A DNA stretch of 9,461 nucleotides, taken from positions 1-9,461 of the forward strand of contig JADGRK010000071.1 in the NCBI GenBank assembly GCA_017880985.1, in the 5' to 3' direction. The notes below the pieces were generated by a model that ran no database searches, was not told the origin of the DNA, and saw only the letters and a list, made by a program, of their open reading frames with translations. Positions 1-7,181 of the stretch are shown piece by piece (within the stretch, counting starts at the first letter, position 1; the number at the start of each line of letters is the position of its first letter). A program made the translations under genes and the position numbers. Source of the DNA: Rhodoferax sp. GTDB taxonomy: Bacteria; Pseudomonadota; Gammaproteobacteria; Burkholderiales; Burkholderiaceae_C.

Positions 1-439
1 GTGGATGAATATCTGGCAGCTCTCCATCCTTGGGCTCATGGTGTGGATCACAGGCGCCCGCTCAGGCACATTGTGCGGCTATGCAGACTGGTTCCGCAGC
101 CTTGAGCAAGTCGACCAGGTTCAACGACAAAACCAGCCCGGCGCCCCAGAGAGTGGACAACCCAACGTCATGCTGACCTGGTTCATGGGCCGCATTCTGG
201 AGCGCATGCCGGTCGATGATTACGTGGCGGGCACGGATGCATTGAAAATAGAGCTGACTTTGTCCTGGTTGACCCCAAGGCGACACGGGCGCGCTGGAAG
301 GTTGCAGGGTAAGACTGGTCGTTGTTCGAGTAGGTCACGTATGAACCCGGTGTTTGAGGTGGACGGCACAGAGGTGATGCTTCATCCACTGGACGAACTG
401 CTAACCCGATCATGGGGTTAGCGCAATATTTCTGGAAAT
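1..439 (+). pseudogene. Gene-poor end; possible decayed dihydroorotase-type amidohydrolase C-terminus
   Basis: Frame 1 (GTG at position 1) reads GCIENRADFVLVDPKATRA from about 232, then RW, a W-S-L-F-E stretch and VT, interrupted by TGA near 220, TAA near 307, TAG near 331 and TGA near 355. From family knowledge, class I dihydroorotases and hydantoinase-like amidohydrolases end with G-x-I-x-x-G-x-x-ADF-x-LVD, then an RW, then a W-(S/T)-P-(F/Y)-(D/E)-G-(V/L)-T segment. The remnant follows that order. The upstream catalytic metal-binding histidines are not recognisable. The open frame 5-421 (138 codons) overlaps in another frame; it resembles no family I know, and its second half uses rare AGG, CGA and ATA codons. 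I infer a truncated, frameshifted remnant. This is weak: the match is short and the rest of any gene would lie left of the window. Confidence 0.3.
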
Positions 440-1390
440 TTATCGAACGGCCGGGGCCGCATGATCCAGGTCCGGGCGCTTGAAGGGGTCCACATGCGTC
501 ATCAAGTTGAGCACCCGGTGGCGCTGTAGCACCCGGGCACGCGCCGCCACGGCAATGTCGTGGCCTTGTTCCACGCTCAGGGTGGCTTCGACCTCCAGGT
601 GCGCATCCACCACGATCATGTCGCCCATTTTGCGGGTTCGCACATCGTGCACATTGCTGATGCCGGGCGTTTCCAGCAGGGTCTGGCGGATGGCCTGCAC
701 TTCGGCCTCGTCCACGGCGCGGTCCATCAGGTCGTGCAGCGCGTCCCAGCCGAAACTCCAGCCCATTTTGGTCACCATGAAGCCGACGATGGCGGCGGCA
801 ATCGGGTCCAGGATCGGGTAACCGGCCAAGTTGCCGATGATGCCAAGGCCTACCACCAGCGACGATGCGGCGTCAGAGCGGGCGTGCCAGGCGTTGGCCA
901 CCAGCATGCTGCTTTTGACGCGTTTGGCGACCGACAGCATGTAGCGAAACAGCAGCTCTTTGGCGGTCAGGGCGCCAGCCGCCACCCACAGGGCGACGAT
1001 GTGCACGGTTGCGATGGTCTCGGGTGCTTGAAGCTTTTGCGCCGCCGACCACAACATACCCAGTCCGACCACCAGCAGCAGCACCCCCAGCACCAGTGAG
1101 GCGGCGGTTTCAAAGCGCTGGTGGCCGTAGGGGTGGTCGGCGTCGGCATCTTTCTGGCTGTGGTGGCTGGCGAACAGCACCACAAAGTCGGCCACCAGGT
1201 CCGACAGCGAGTGAATGCCGTCGGCAATCAGGCCTTGCGACTTGGCCAGCACCCCCGCCACGATCTGGGCAATGGTGAGCAGCAGATTGACGCCGACGCT
1301 GACCCAGGTGCTGCGCGACGCGGCGGCGGCCCGCTCGGCCGGGCTGTGCTGGTCGTCTTCGGGGTCGTCGGCAAGTTGGTTGAAATTCAT
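440..1390 (-). CDS. Cation diffusion facilitator (CDF) divalent-metal exporter
   Basis: This 316-residue inner-membrane transporter of the CDF family should export divalent metal (Zn2+, Fe2+ or similar) from the cytoplasm in exchange for protons. The hydrophobic core spans residues 30-210 with six predicted helices. Transport-site residues are visible: H60-SLS-D64 in TM2 and H169-ARS-D173 in TM5. DADHPYGHQRFE (81-94) is the conserved segment after TM2. Residues 210-304 form the cytoplasmic metal-sensing domain with the expected GISNVHDVRTRK and V-D-A-H-L-E-V motifs. The HD/HD pair is more typical of zinc-type CDFs than the DD/HD of E. coli FieF, but substrate cannot be fixed from this. The N-terminus is acidic and hydrophilic. 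The ATG has no clear Shine-Dalgarno sequence. It lies 69 bp downstream of the small membrane gene on the same strand, so co-transcription is possible. Confidence 0.93.
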   Translation of the reverse strand: MNFNQLADDPEDDQHSPAERAAAASRSTWVSVGVNLLLTIAQIVAGVLAKSQGLIADGIHSLSDLVADFVVLFASHHSQKDADADHPYGHQRFETAASLVLGVLLLVVGLGMLWSAAQKLQAPETIATVHIVALWVAAGALTAKELLFRYMLSVAKRVKSSMLVANAWHARSDAASSLVVGLGIIGNLAGYPILDPIAAAIVGFMVTKMGWSFGWDALHDLMDRAVDEAEVQAIRQTLLETPGISNVHDVRTRKMGDMIVVDAHLEVEATLSVEQGHDIAVAARARVLQRHRVLNLMTHVDPFKRPDLDHAAPAVR

Positions 1391-1459
1391 GGCAGGCGTA
1401 GCGCGCTTCGGGGCTGTTGGTCAACCCGGAGTTTAGGCCAACCTGGGGCGTGTGATGGC

Positions 1460-1624
1460 TCAGGTCATGTGTCGGCTGCCCAAGTTCTCGGCGCTACGCT
1501 CTTCGCCAGGGTGGCCGCCCAGGCTATAGGGAATCGACAGGAAGGCGACCAAAATGACCGGCACCAAGGCGGCCAGAACAACGCCCATGAATTGGCGTGT
1601 GAATAGGCGCAATGAGATGTCCAT
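1460..1624 (-). CDS. Small single-helix membrane protein, 54 residues, function unknown
   Basis: The translation begins MDISLRLFTRQFMGVVLAAL and ends GSRHMT. Residues 13-34 form one strongly hydrophobic helix. A short basic, amphipathic stretch (R6, R10) precedes it, suggesting an N-in orientation. The tail is polar (SIPYSLGGHPGEERSAEN). The ribosome binding site is good: AAAGGA at 1630-1635 (read on the minus strand) with a 5-nt spacer to ATG. I favour this frame over a 68-codon frame on the same strand (1465-1671) because only this one joins a proper ribosome site to a textbook membrane helix; the other is rich in W, C and P. It is divergent from pyrF, with 90 bp between the starts, and lies upstream of the CDF gene. 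I do not recognise a family with a known function. Confidence 0.7.
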   Translation of the reverse strand: MDISLRLFTRQFMGVVLAALVPVILVAFLSIPYSLGGHPGEERSAENLGSRHMT

Positions 1625-1702
1625 ATAAATCCTTTGGTTGAAACGAATCGATGCCTGGATATTGGCACCAAATTCTTAACGGTGGCTTAGGGCCGGTGTT
1701 TC

Positions 1703-1708
1703 TACAAT
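1703..1708 (+). promoter_or_regulatory. Candidate -10 box for leaderless pyrF transcription
   Basis: TACAAT (5 of 6 to TATAAT) ends 6 nt before the pyrF ATG at 1715, so transcription would begin at or within a base or two of the start codon. No Shine-Dalgarno sequence lies in the 20 nt before the ATG, which fits a leaderless message. No good -35 hexamer sits at 16-18 bp. The same 90-bp gap holds a 7-bp inverted repeat, ATTGGCA (1661-1667) and TGCCAAT (1708-1714), whose right arm touches the ATG. Confidence 0.4.
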
Positions 1709-1714
1709 GCCAAT

Positions 1715-2566
1715 ATGACTTTTCTTGACCTGTTACGCCAAGCCGAACGCCAAAACGGCTCCATGTTGTGCGTCGGACTCGACCCCGAGCCCGCCAAATT
1801 CCCCTCTCACCTGCGCGCTGACGCGAGCAAGATCTTCCGCTTTTGTGCCGAAATTGTTGACGCCACCGCCGATCTGGTGATTGCCTTCAAGCCGCAAATT
1901 GCCTACTTTGCCGCGCACCGGGCTGAAGTTCAGTTGGAGCGTTTGATGTCCCACATGCGCCGTGTAGCGCCTGGCGTGCCGATCATTCTGGACGCCAAGC
2001 GCGGCGATATTGGCAGCACCGCCGAGCAGTACGCCAAAGAGGCGTTTGAGCGCTACGGCGCCGATGCGGTGACGTTGTCGCCGTTCATGGGCTTTGACTC
2101 GATCCAGCCGTACCTGAAGTACCACGGTAAAGGCGCATTTTTGCTGTGCCGTACTTCCAACCCGGGTGGCGATGATTTTCAGAACCAGCGGCTCGCCAGC
2201 ATCGAGGGCACGCCCCGGCTGTACGAGCACATTGCGCGGTTGGCGCAAGGCCCGTGGAACCTCAACGGCCAGTTGGGGTTGGTGGTGGGGGCGACTTATC
2301 CGGCCGAAATCGAACGGGTGCGATCACTCGCTCCCACGCTGCCGCTGTTGATCCCCGGTGTCGGTGCCCAGGGCGGTGATGCGCTGGCGACCGTCAAGGC
2401 GGGCTGGCGCGGAACGCCGCAGGCGACGCTGGCGCCGATCGTGGTGAACTCCTCGCGCGCCATTTTGTATGCCAGCGAGGGACCGGATTTTGCCCTGGGC
2501 GCACGCCAGCAGGCACTGCAGCTGCGCGCGCTGCTGGAAGCTGCCCGCCAGAGCGTGGCTTCGTAG
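1715..2566 (+). CDS. pyrF: Orotidine 5'-phosphate decarboxylase, subfamily 2
   Basis: This 283-residue cytoplasmic enzyme decarboxylates OMP to UMP, the last step of de novo pyrimidine synthesis. The fold is a TIM barrel. Visible motifs are the N-terminal CVGLDPEPAKFP (19-30), FKPQIAYF (58-65) with active-site K59, and the catalytic D93-A-K95-R-G-D98. The phosphate-binding region includes LIPGVGAQGGD (212-222) and NSSRAIL (245-251) with R248. Length and motif spacing fit the longer subfamily 2 (about 270-280 residues) rather than the 230-245-residue E. coli type. The ATG at 1715 gives the expected N-terminus for the family. It has no recognisable ribosome site but a -10-like box directly upstream. 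The stop lies 12 bp from the uvrA stop, and the two genes converge. Confidence 0.97.
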   Translation: MTFLDLLRQAERQNGSMLCVGLDPEPAKFPSHLRADASKIFRFCAEIVDATADLVIAFKPQIAYFAAHRAEVQLERLMSHMRRVAPGVPIILDAKRGDIGSTAEQYAKEAFERYGADAVTLSPFMGFDSIQPYLKYHGKGAFLLCRTSNPGGDDFQNQRLASIEGTPRLYEHIARLAQGPWNLNGQLGLVVGATYPAEIERVRSLAPTLPLLIPGVGAQGGDALATVKAGWRGTPQATLAPIVVNSSRAILYASEGPDFALGARQQALQLRALLEAARQSVAS

Positions 2567-2578
2567 TCACTGCGGCGC

Positions 2579-5500
2579 TCAGGCCGGTGGCGCCGGCTGT
2601 GCTGCGCTGTGTTGCAGCAGCCGCTTCAAATAGCGCCCGGTGTGGCTGGCCGGGTTGGCAGCGAGGTCTTCCGGCGTGCCGGCACCGACCACGCTGCCGC
2701 CACCGGCGCCGCCTTCGGGACCCATATCGATCAGCCAGTCGGCGGTTTTAATGACATCCAGGTTGTGCTCGATCACCACTATGGTGTTGCCGGCGTCGCG
2801 CAACTGGTGCAAGACTTTGAGCAGCAGGTCAATATCGGCAAAGTGCAAACCGGTGGTGGGTTCGTCCAGGATGTAGAGCGTGCGGCCGGTGTCGCGCTTG
2901 CTGAGTTCGAGCGCCAGCTTGACGCGTTGTGCCTCGCCACCTGACAGCGTGGTGGCAGATTGGCCCAGGCGGATGTAACTCAGGCCCACGTCCAGCAGGG
3001 TGTGCAGTTTGCGCGCGATGGTCGGGACGAATTTGAAAAACTCATGCGCCGCTTCCACCGTGAGGTCCAGAATTTGCGCGATGTTCTTGCCCTTGAATAG
3101 CACCTCCAGCGTTTCGCGGTTGTAGCGCTTGCCGCTACAGACGTCGCACGGCACATAGACGTCGGGCAAAAAGTGCATCTCGACCTTGACCATGCCGTCG
3201 CCTTGACAGGCTTCGCAGCGACCGCCGGGCACATTGAAGCTGAAGCGCCCGGCCCCGTAGCCGCGTTCGCGCGCCATTGGCACTTCGGCCATCAGCTCGC
3301 GAATCGGCGTGAACAAGCCGGTGTAGGTGGCGGGGTTGCTGCGCGGCGTACGGCCAATCGGCGACTGGTCGACGTTGATGACCTTGTCAAAATATTCGAT
3401 GCCCTCGATGCTCTCGTGTTCGGCCGGCTCATCGTGGGCCCGGTAGAGCGTGCGGGCCACCGCTTTGTATAAAGTGTCGTTCACCAGGGTCGATTTGCCC
3501 GAGCCCGACACGCCCGTAACACAGGTAAACAGCCCGACCGGGAACGCGACATCGACACCTTTGAGGTTGTGGCCGCTGGCGTTGACTACTTTGAGGGCTT
3601 GCAGGTCGCCCTGGGTGGCCAGATGAATGGCTTCGCGCTCGGCATGTCGCAGCGCGGCCGGGCTGGGGGCAAAACGCGAGGCCTTGGGCGCGGCTTTACG
3701 TTTTTCGCCAGTGGCCAGTGCATGCACTGTCGGCAGCCAGGGCGTTCGCCTTTGGGGTACCTCAATCTTGAGCGTGTGGGCCAGGTACTGGCCGGTGAGT
3801 GACTCGGGGGTGGCCTTGACCTGCTCAAACGTGCCCTGTGCCATCACGCGCCCACCATGCGCGCCGGCACCAGGGCCCATGTCGATGATGTGATCAGCCG
3901 CGCGCATCATATCCTCGTCGTGCTCAACCACCAGCACGCTATTGCCGATGTTGCGCAGGTGCTTCAGGGTGTCGATCAGGCGGTCGTTGTCGCGCTGGTG
4001 CAGGCCGATGCTGGGCTCGTCGAGCACATACATGACCCCGGTCAGTCCGGAGCCGATTTGCGAGGCCAGCCGAATGCGCTGCGACTCGCCGCCGCTCAAG
4101 GATTCGGCGCTGCGGTCCAGGCTCAAATAATTAAGACCGACGTCGTTGAGAAATTTCAGCCGCAAACCGATTTCACGCACCACTTTGGCGGCGATCTCGC
4201 CTTTGGCACCGTGCATCTGCAGCCTGTTGAAGTATTGAAAACTCTCGGCCAGCGTAAAGTGGCTGAGCTCAAAAATGGCACGCGCCTGGTCGCCCTCGCC
4301 AATCTTGACGTGGCGCGCTTCCCGGCGCAGCCGGGTGCCAGCGCACTCGGGGCAGGGCTGGGTGCTGCGGTAGCGGGCCAGGTCTTCGCGTACCACGGTC
4401 GAGTCGGTCTCGCGGTAGCGTCGCTGCATATTGGGGAGGATGCCTTCGAAGGGGTGTTTCTTGCTGAGCTTCTTGCCCTGCGATGCACCCGAGTCCATCA
4501 CGTAGCTGAATTTGATTTCTTCTTCGCCCGAGCCGTGCAGCACGGCATTTTGAATCTCGGTCGGCAGGGACTCAAACGACTGTTCAATATCGAACTGGTA
4601 GTGCGTGGCCAGACTCTCCAGCATGGCAAAATAGTATGCATTGCGCCTGTCCCAGCCCTTGATGGCGCCGCTGGCCAGACTGAGCGAGGGAAAGGCGACT
4701 ACCCGTGCCGGGTCGAAAAACTCCTGAGATCCCAGTCCGTCGCAGGCCGGGCAGGCACCAACCGGTGAGTTGAACGAGAACAGGCGCGGCTCCAGCTCGG
4801 CGATCGAGTAGCTGCACACCGGGCACGAGAATTTGGCGTTGAATAAGTGTTCTTTTTGGCTGTAGGCCCCGTTTTCCGCTGGTAAGGCGCTATCAATTTC
4901 GACAGCAATGGCGCGCCCATTGGCGAGTCGCAGCGCGGCTTCGAAACTCTCGGACAGGCGTTGCTTGAGGTTGTCATAGTCCGTTCGGGCTGAGTTGGGC
5001 CGGTCCTGAGCTTGACGAAGGGTCGAAGCGCCTGCCAGCCCTTCGACCAGTTCAGGCTGAACCGGAAGGTGGCGCACCTTGAGGCGGTCAATGACCACAT
5101 CGATGTCATGCTTTTCGGTCTTTTTCAGAGCCGGCAGCCGGTCAAATTCGTACGCTTGCCCATTGACCCGGAATCGCACATAGCCCTGTGCCTGCATGTC
5201 GGCAAACACATCCAGAAACTCGCCTTTTTTCTCGCGTGCCAACGGCGCCAGAATCATCAGCCGGGTATCCGCCGGCAGCGCCAGCACGGCGTCCACCATC
5301 TGGCTCACGGTCTGGGCTTGCAGCGGCAAATTGTGTTCCGGGCAGAACGGCGTGCCGGCGCGGGCAAACAGCAAACGCAGGTAGTCATGAATCTCGGTCA
5401 CGGTGCCAACGGTGGAGCGCGGGTTGTGGCTGGTGGCCTTTTGTTCGATCGAGATCGCCGGTGACAGGCCCTCAATCAGGTCCACGTCGGGCTTGTCCAT

Positions 5501-5713
5501 CAGTTGCAGAAACTGGCGCGCATAGGTCGAAAGGCTCTCCACGTAGCGGCGCTGGCCCTCGGCGTACAAGGTGTCAAACGCCAGGCTGGACTTGCCCGAA
5601 CCACTCAGCCCGGTGATGACGACCAGCCGGTTGCGCGGGATGTCCAGGTCAATGTTCTTCAGGTTGTGGGTGCGCGCCCCGCGAATGCTGATGGTCTGCT
5701 GTTGCAGGGCCAT
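2579..5713 (-). CDS. uvrA: Excinuclease ABC subunit A (UvrA) carrying an in-frame repeat insertion
   Basis: UvrA is the DNA-damage sensor of nucleotide excision repair: an ABC ATPase dimer that loads UvrB at lesions. Numbered from the ATG at 5713 (1044 residues), it has Walker A GLSGSGKSS (35-43), zinc ligands C297/C300 and C321/C324, signature LSGGE (539-543), Walker B LDEP (564-567), second Walker A GVSGSGKST (734-742), zinc finger C833/C836/C856/C859, second signature LSGGE (923-927) and Walker B LDEP (949-952). It is about 100 residues longer than E. coli UvrA. Two causes are visible: a 34-residue insert (215-248) made of a palindromic repeat, and a long linker (about 650-706) between the halves. 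I chose the 5713 ATG because MALQQQTISIRGARTHNLKN begins the conserved domain. The frame stays open to a GTG at 5821, but that extension looks non-coding. No ribosome site precedes 5713. Confidence 0.97.
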   Translation of the reverse strand: MALQQQTISIRGARTHNLKNIDLDIPRNRLVVITGLSGSGKSSLAFDTLYAEGQRRYVESLSTYARQFLQLMDKPDVDLIEGLSPAISIEQKATSHNPRSTVGTVTEIHDYLRLLFARAGTPFCPEHNLPLQAQTVSQMVDAVLALPADTRLMILAPLAREKKGEFLDVFADMQAQGYVRFRVNGQAYEFDRLPALKKTEKHDIDVVIDRLKVRHLPVQPELVEGLAGASTLRQAQDRPNSARTDYDNLKQRLSESFEAALRLANGRAIAVEIDSALPAENGAYSQKEHLFNAKFSCPVCSYSIAELEPRLFSFNSPVGACPACDGLGSQEFFDPARVVAFPSLSLASGAIKGWDRRNAYYFAMLESLATHYQFDIEQSFESLPTEIQNAVLHGSGEEEIKFSYVMDSGASQGKKLSKKHPFEGILPNMQRRYRETDSTVVREDLARYRSTQPCPECAGTRLRREARHVKIGEGDQARAIFELSHFTLAESFQYFNRLQMHGAKGEIAAKVVREIGLRLKFLNDVGLNYLSLDRSAESLSGGESQRIRLASQIGSGLTGVMYVLDEPSIGLHQRDNDRLIDTLKHLRNIGNSVLVVEHDEDMMRAADHIIDMGPGAGAHGGRVMAQGTFEQVKATPESLTGQYLAHTLKIEVPQRRTPWLPTVHALATGEKRKAAPKASRFAPSPAALRHAEREAIHLATQGDLQALKVVNASGHNLKGVDVAFPVGLFTCVTGVSGSGKSTLVNDTLYKAVARTLYRAHDEPAEHESIEGIEYFDKVINVDQSPIGRTPRSNPATYTGLFTPIRELMAEVPMARERGYGAGRFSFNVPGGRCEACQGDGMVKVEMHFLPDVYVPCDVCSGKRYNRETLEVLFKGKNIAQILDLTVEAAHEFFKFVPTIARKLHTLLDVGLSYIRLGQSATTLSGGEAQRVKLALELSKRDTGRTLYILDEPTTGLHFADIDLLLKVLHQLRDAGNTIVVIEHNLDVIKTADWLIDMGPEGGAGGGSVVGAGTPEDLAANPASHTGRYLKRLLQHSAAQPAPPA
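4981..5065. repeat. REP-like palindromic element inserted in frame within uvrA
   Basis: The core arms are 5005-5022 and 5039-5056 (15 of 18 positions complementary) around a 16-nt loop. Outer ends CCGTTCGGGCTGA (4981) and TCAGGCTGAACCGG (to 5065) are roughly inverted as well. The GAGCTTGACGAAGGG and CCCTTCGAC...CAGG motifs are typical of a dispersed palindromic repeat common in proteobacterial genomes (recalled, not searched). On the coding strand it gives PELVEGL and LRQAQDRP, peptides characteristic of these repeats. E. coli UvrA passes straight from VDRFKVR to QRLAESFE at this point, so codons for residues 215-248 (about 4970-5071, 102 nt) are extra. The frame is kept. Confidence 0.8.
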
Positions 5714-5728
5714 GGCAAGGTACTTGCC
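5714..5728 (-). promoter_or_regulatory. Hairpin abutting the uvrA start codon
   Basis: GGCAAG and CTTGCC form a perfect 6-bp stem with a 3-nt loop directly upstream of the uvrA ATG at 5713. In the message the ribosome-binding window lies inside this stem, and no Shine-Dalgarno sequence is present. It could restrain initiation or mean that initiation depends on other features. It is an inference from base pairing only. Confidence 0.35.
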
Positions 5729-5882
5729 GTCAGAATGCTGCGCGTCGAGGGTGCCGTTGGTGGGGGAATTCAAAGTGATATGGCGTCTGGAAAACCCTTG
5801 ATGATAGTTAAAGATGGCCACGATGACACTTTTTCACAATCTGATGGGGCCAGATCGGGGACAATTGGCCATTGTATTTCCG

Positions 5883-5896
5883 CCGTCATTTGACGG
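5883..5896. promoter_or_regulatory. Operator-like dyad between uvrA and the MFS gene
   Basis: CCGTCA-TT-TGACGG is a perfect 6-bp inverted repeat with a 2-nt centre. It lies 25 bp upstream of the preferred TTG start of the MFS transporter and about 170 bp upstream of the uvrA start. Its size and position fit a regulator binding site for the transporter. It does not match the LexA box (CTGT-N8-ACAG). No matching regulator gene is in the window. Confidence 0.3.
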
Positions 5897-5921
5897 TTTT
5901 ACGTGGTGGGAGAACCCAGTC

Positions 5922-7172
5922 TTGTCTAAAGTTGATGCCCCGATTGCCGGGGGAAACCCTGTTGTTGCCAACAAGATGACGCCGCTTGAGCTGCGCGCCA
6001 GTTTTTCGCTGGCCTCAATCTTTGCCCTGCGCATGCTCGGGCTGTTCCTGATCTTGCCGGTGTTTGCGATTGAAGCGGCCAAATATCCGGGCGGGGATGA
6101 TCCCGCCCTGATTGGCCTGACCATGGGTATTTATGGGCTGACGCAAGCCATGTTGCAGTTCCTCTATGGCATGGCGTCCGACCGGCTGGGACGCAAGCGT
6201 GTCATTGTGTTCGGCTTGCTGTTGTTTGCGGTCGGCAGTTTTGTGGCGGTATGGGCTCCCAGCCTGACCTGGCTGGCGATCGGGCGGGCCGTGCAGGGCG
6301 CGGGTGCCGTCTCGGCCGCGGTGACAGCCTTGCTGGCAGACCAGACCCGCGACGCGGTGCGCACCAAATCGATGGCGCTGGTAGGGGCCAGTATCGGGCT
6401 GATGTTTGCGCTCTCCCTGGTGGCGGCACCGATGTTGGTGGCCTATATCGGGCTGCCCGGGCTGTTCGCACTGACTGGCGGCCTGGCCTTGGCTGGCGTC
6501 GTGGTGGTGATCTGGTGGGTGCCACCTGAGCCACGGCAGCACAAGGATCGACCGCGCGGCGGTTTGATGGAGGTATTGCGGCTACCCGCTTTGCTGCGCC
6601 TGAATTTTGGGGTGTTCGTGCTGCATGCGGTGCAACTCGCCATGTGGATGGCGGTGCCCGCCATGCTGGTGCAGGCGGGCTTGTCGCGCGAACACCACTG
6701 GTGGGTTTACCTGCCCTCGGTATTGGGCTCGTTTGTGGTGATGGGAGGGACACTGTTCCAGCTGGAAAGACGCGGCTTTTTGCGAGCCATGTTTCTGATC
6801 TCGATTGGCTTGGCAGCGGCGGTGCAGGGGGGCCTGTTTTTGCTGGCCTCGGGGACGCCCAGCGTGGGCGCGTTGATTGCCTTGCTGTTTGTGTTTTTTT
6901 ATGGCTTCAATGTGCTGGAAGCGAGCCAGCCGAGCATGGTCTCGCGCGTGGCGCCGGCACATGCCCGTGGTGCCGCCATGGGGGTCTATAACACGCTGCA
7001 GTCGCTGGGTTTTTTTGCGGGTGGAGCGATGGGTGGCTGGCTGGTCAAGCACGTGGGAGCGTCAGGCTTGTTTGCCGTCTGCGCCGGCCTGATGCTGCTG
7101 TGGCTGCTGGTGGCCTGGCCGATGCAGGCGCCGGTCGCCAAGCTGCCGGATCTGGCCGCAAAGGCGGGATAA
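5922..7172 (+). CDS. Major facilitator superfamily transporter, YajR-like, lacking the C-terminal YAM domain
   Basis: This inner-membrane MFS carrier has 12 predicted helices; its substrate is unknown. Strong resemblance to E. coli YajR is visible: MTPLELRASFSLASIFALRM (residues 19-38 here) matches the YajR N-terminus, and motif A GMASDRLGRK (83-92) sits between TM2 and TM3. The TM4 motif GRAVQGAGA follows, and near the C-terminus come FYGFNVLEA and RGAAMGVYNTLQSLGFFAGG. YajR is about 454 residues with a ferredoxin-like cytoplasmic YAM domain; this protein stops soon after TM12, so that domain is absent. Start: TTG at 5922 has GGGAG at 5908-5912 with a 9-nt spacer and gives 416 residues. The ATG at 5976 (398 residues) lacks a ribosome site, and the ATG at 5814 would add an unlikely N-terminus. 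It is divergent from uvrA and upstream of ssb. Confidence 0.85.
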   Translation: MSKVDAPIAGGNPVVANKMTPLELRASFSLASIFALRMLGLFLILPVFAIEAAKYPGGDDPALIGLTMGIYGLTQAMLQFLYGMASDRLGRKRVIVFGLLLFAVGSFVAVWAPSLTWLAIGRAVQGAGAVSAAVTALLADQTRDAVRTKSMALVGASIGLMFALSLVAAPMLVAYIGLPGLFALTGGLALAGVVVVIWWVPPEPRQHKDRPRGGLMEVLRLPALLRLNFGVFVLHAVQLAMWMAVPAMLVQAGLSREHHWWVYLPSVLGSFVVMGGTLFQLERRGFLRAMFLISIGLAAAVQGGLFLLASGTPSVGALIALLFVFFYGFNVLEASQPSMVSRVAPAHARGAAMGVYNTLQSLGFFAGGAMGGWLVKHVGASGLFAVCAGLMLLWLLVAWPMQAPVAKLPDLAAKAG

Positions 7173-7181
7173 TAAAGCCTG

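Noticed and set aside
5..421. 138-codon open frame as a real gene
   Set aside because: It has no room for a ribosome site inside the window, rare codons in the second half and no recognisable family. An overlapping frame shows better, though broken, similarity.
560..1099. 179-codon plus-strand frame opposite the CDF gene
   Set aside because: It is H/Q/D-rich, the composition expected from reading the complement of a membrane protein.
2583..2600. Bidirectional terminator between pyrF and uvrA
   Set aside because: GCCGG/CCGGC can form a short stem in the last uvrA codons, but there is no T-tract on either side.
3857..4768. 303-codon plus-strand open frame inside uvrA
   Set aside because: It is antisense to a conserved part of uvrA, a common artefact in high-G+C genes; its residues mirror UvrA codons and show no family features.
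5714..5821. N-terminal extension of uvrA to a GTG at 5821
   Set aside because: The 36 extra residues have no UvrA homology, no ribosome site precedes the GTG, and the stretch reads as a normal intergenic promoter region.
5814..5921. MFS transporter starting at ATG 5814
   Set aside because: It adds a hydrophilic segment unlike the family, has no ribosome site, and would overlap the extended uvrA frame. TTG 5922 has a GGGAG in place.
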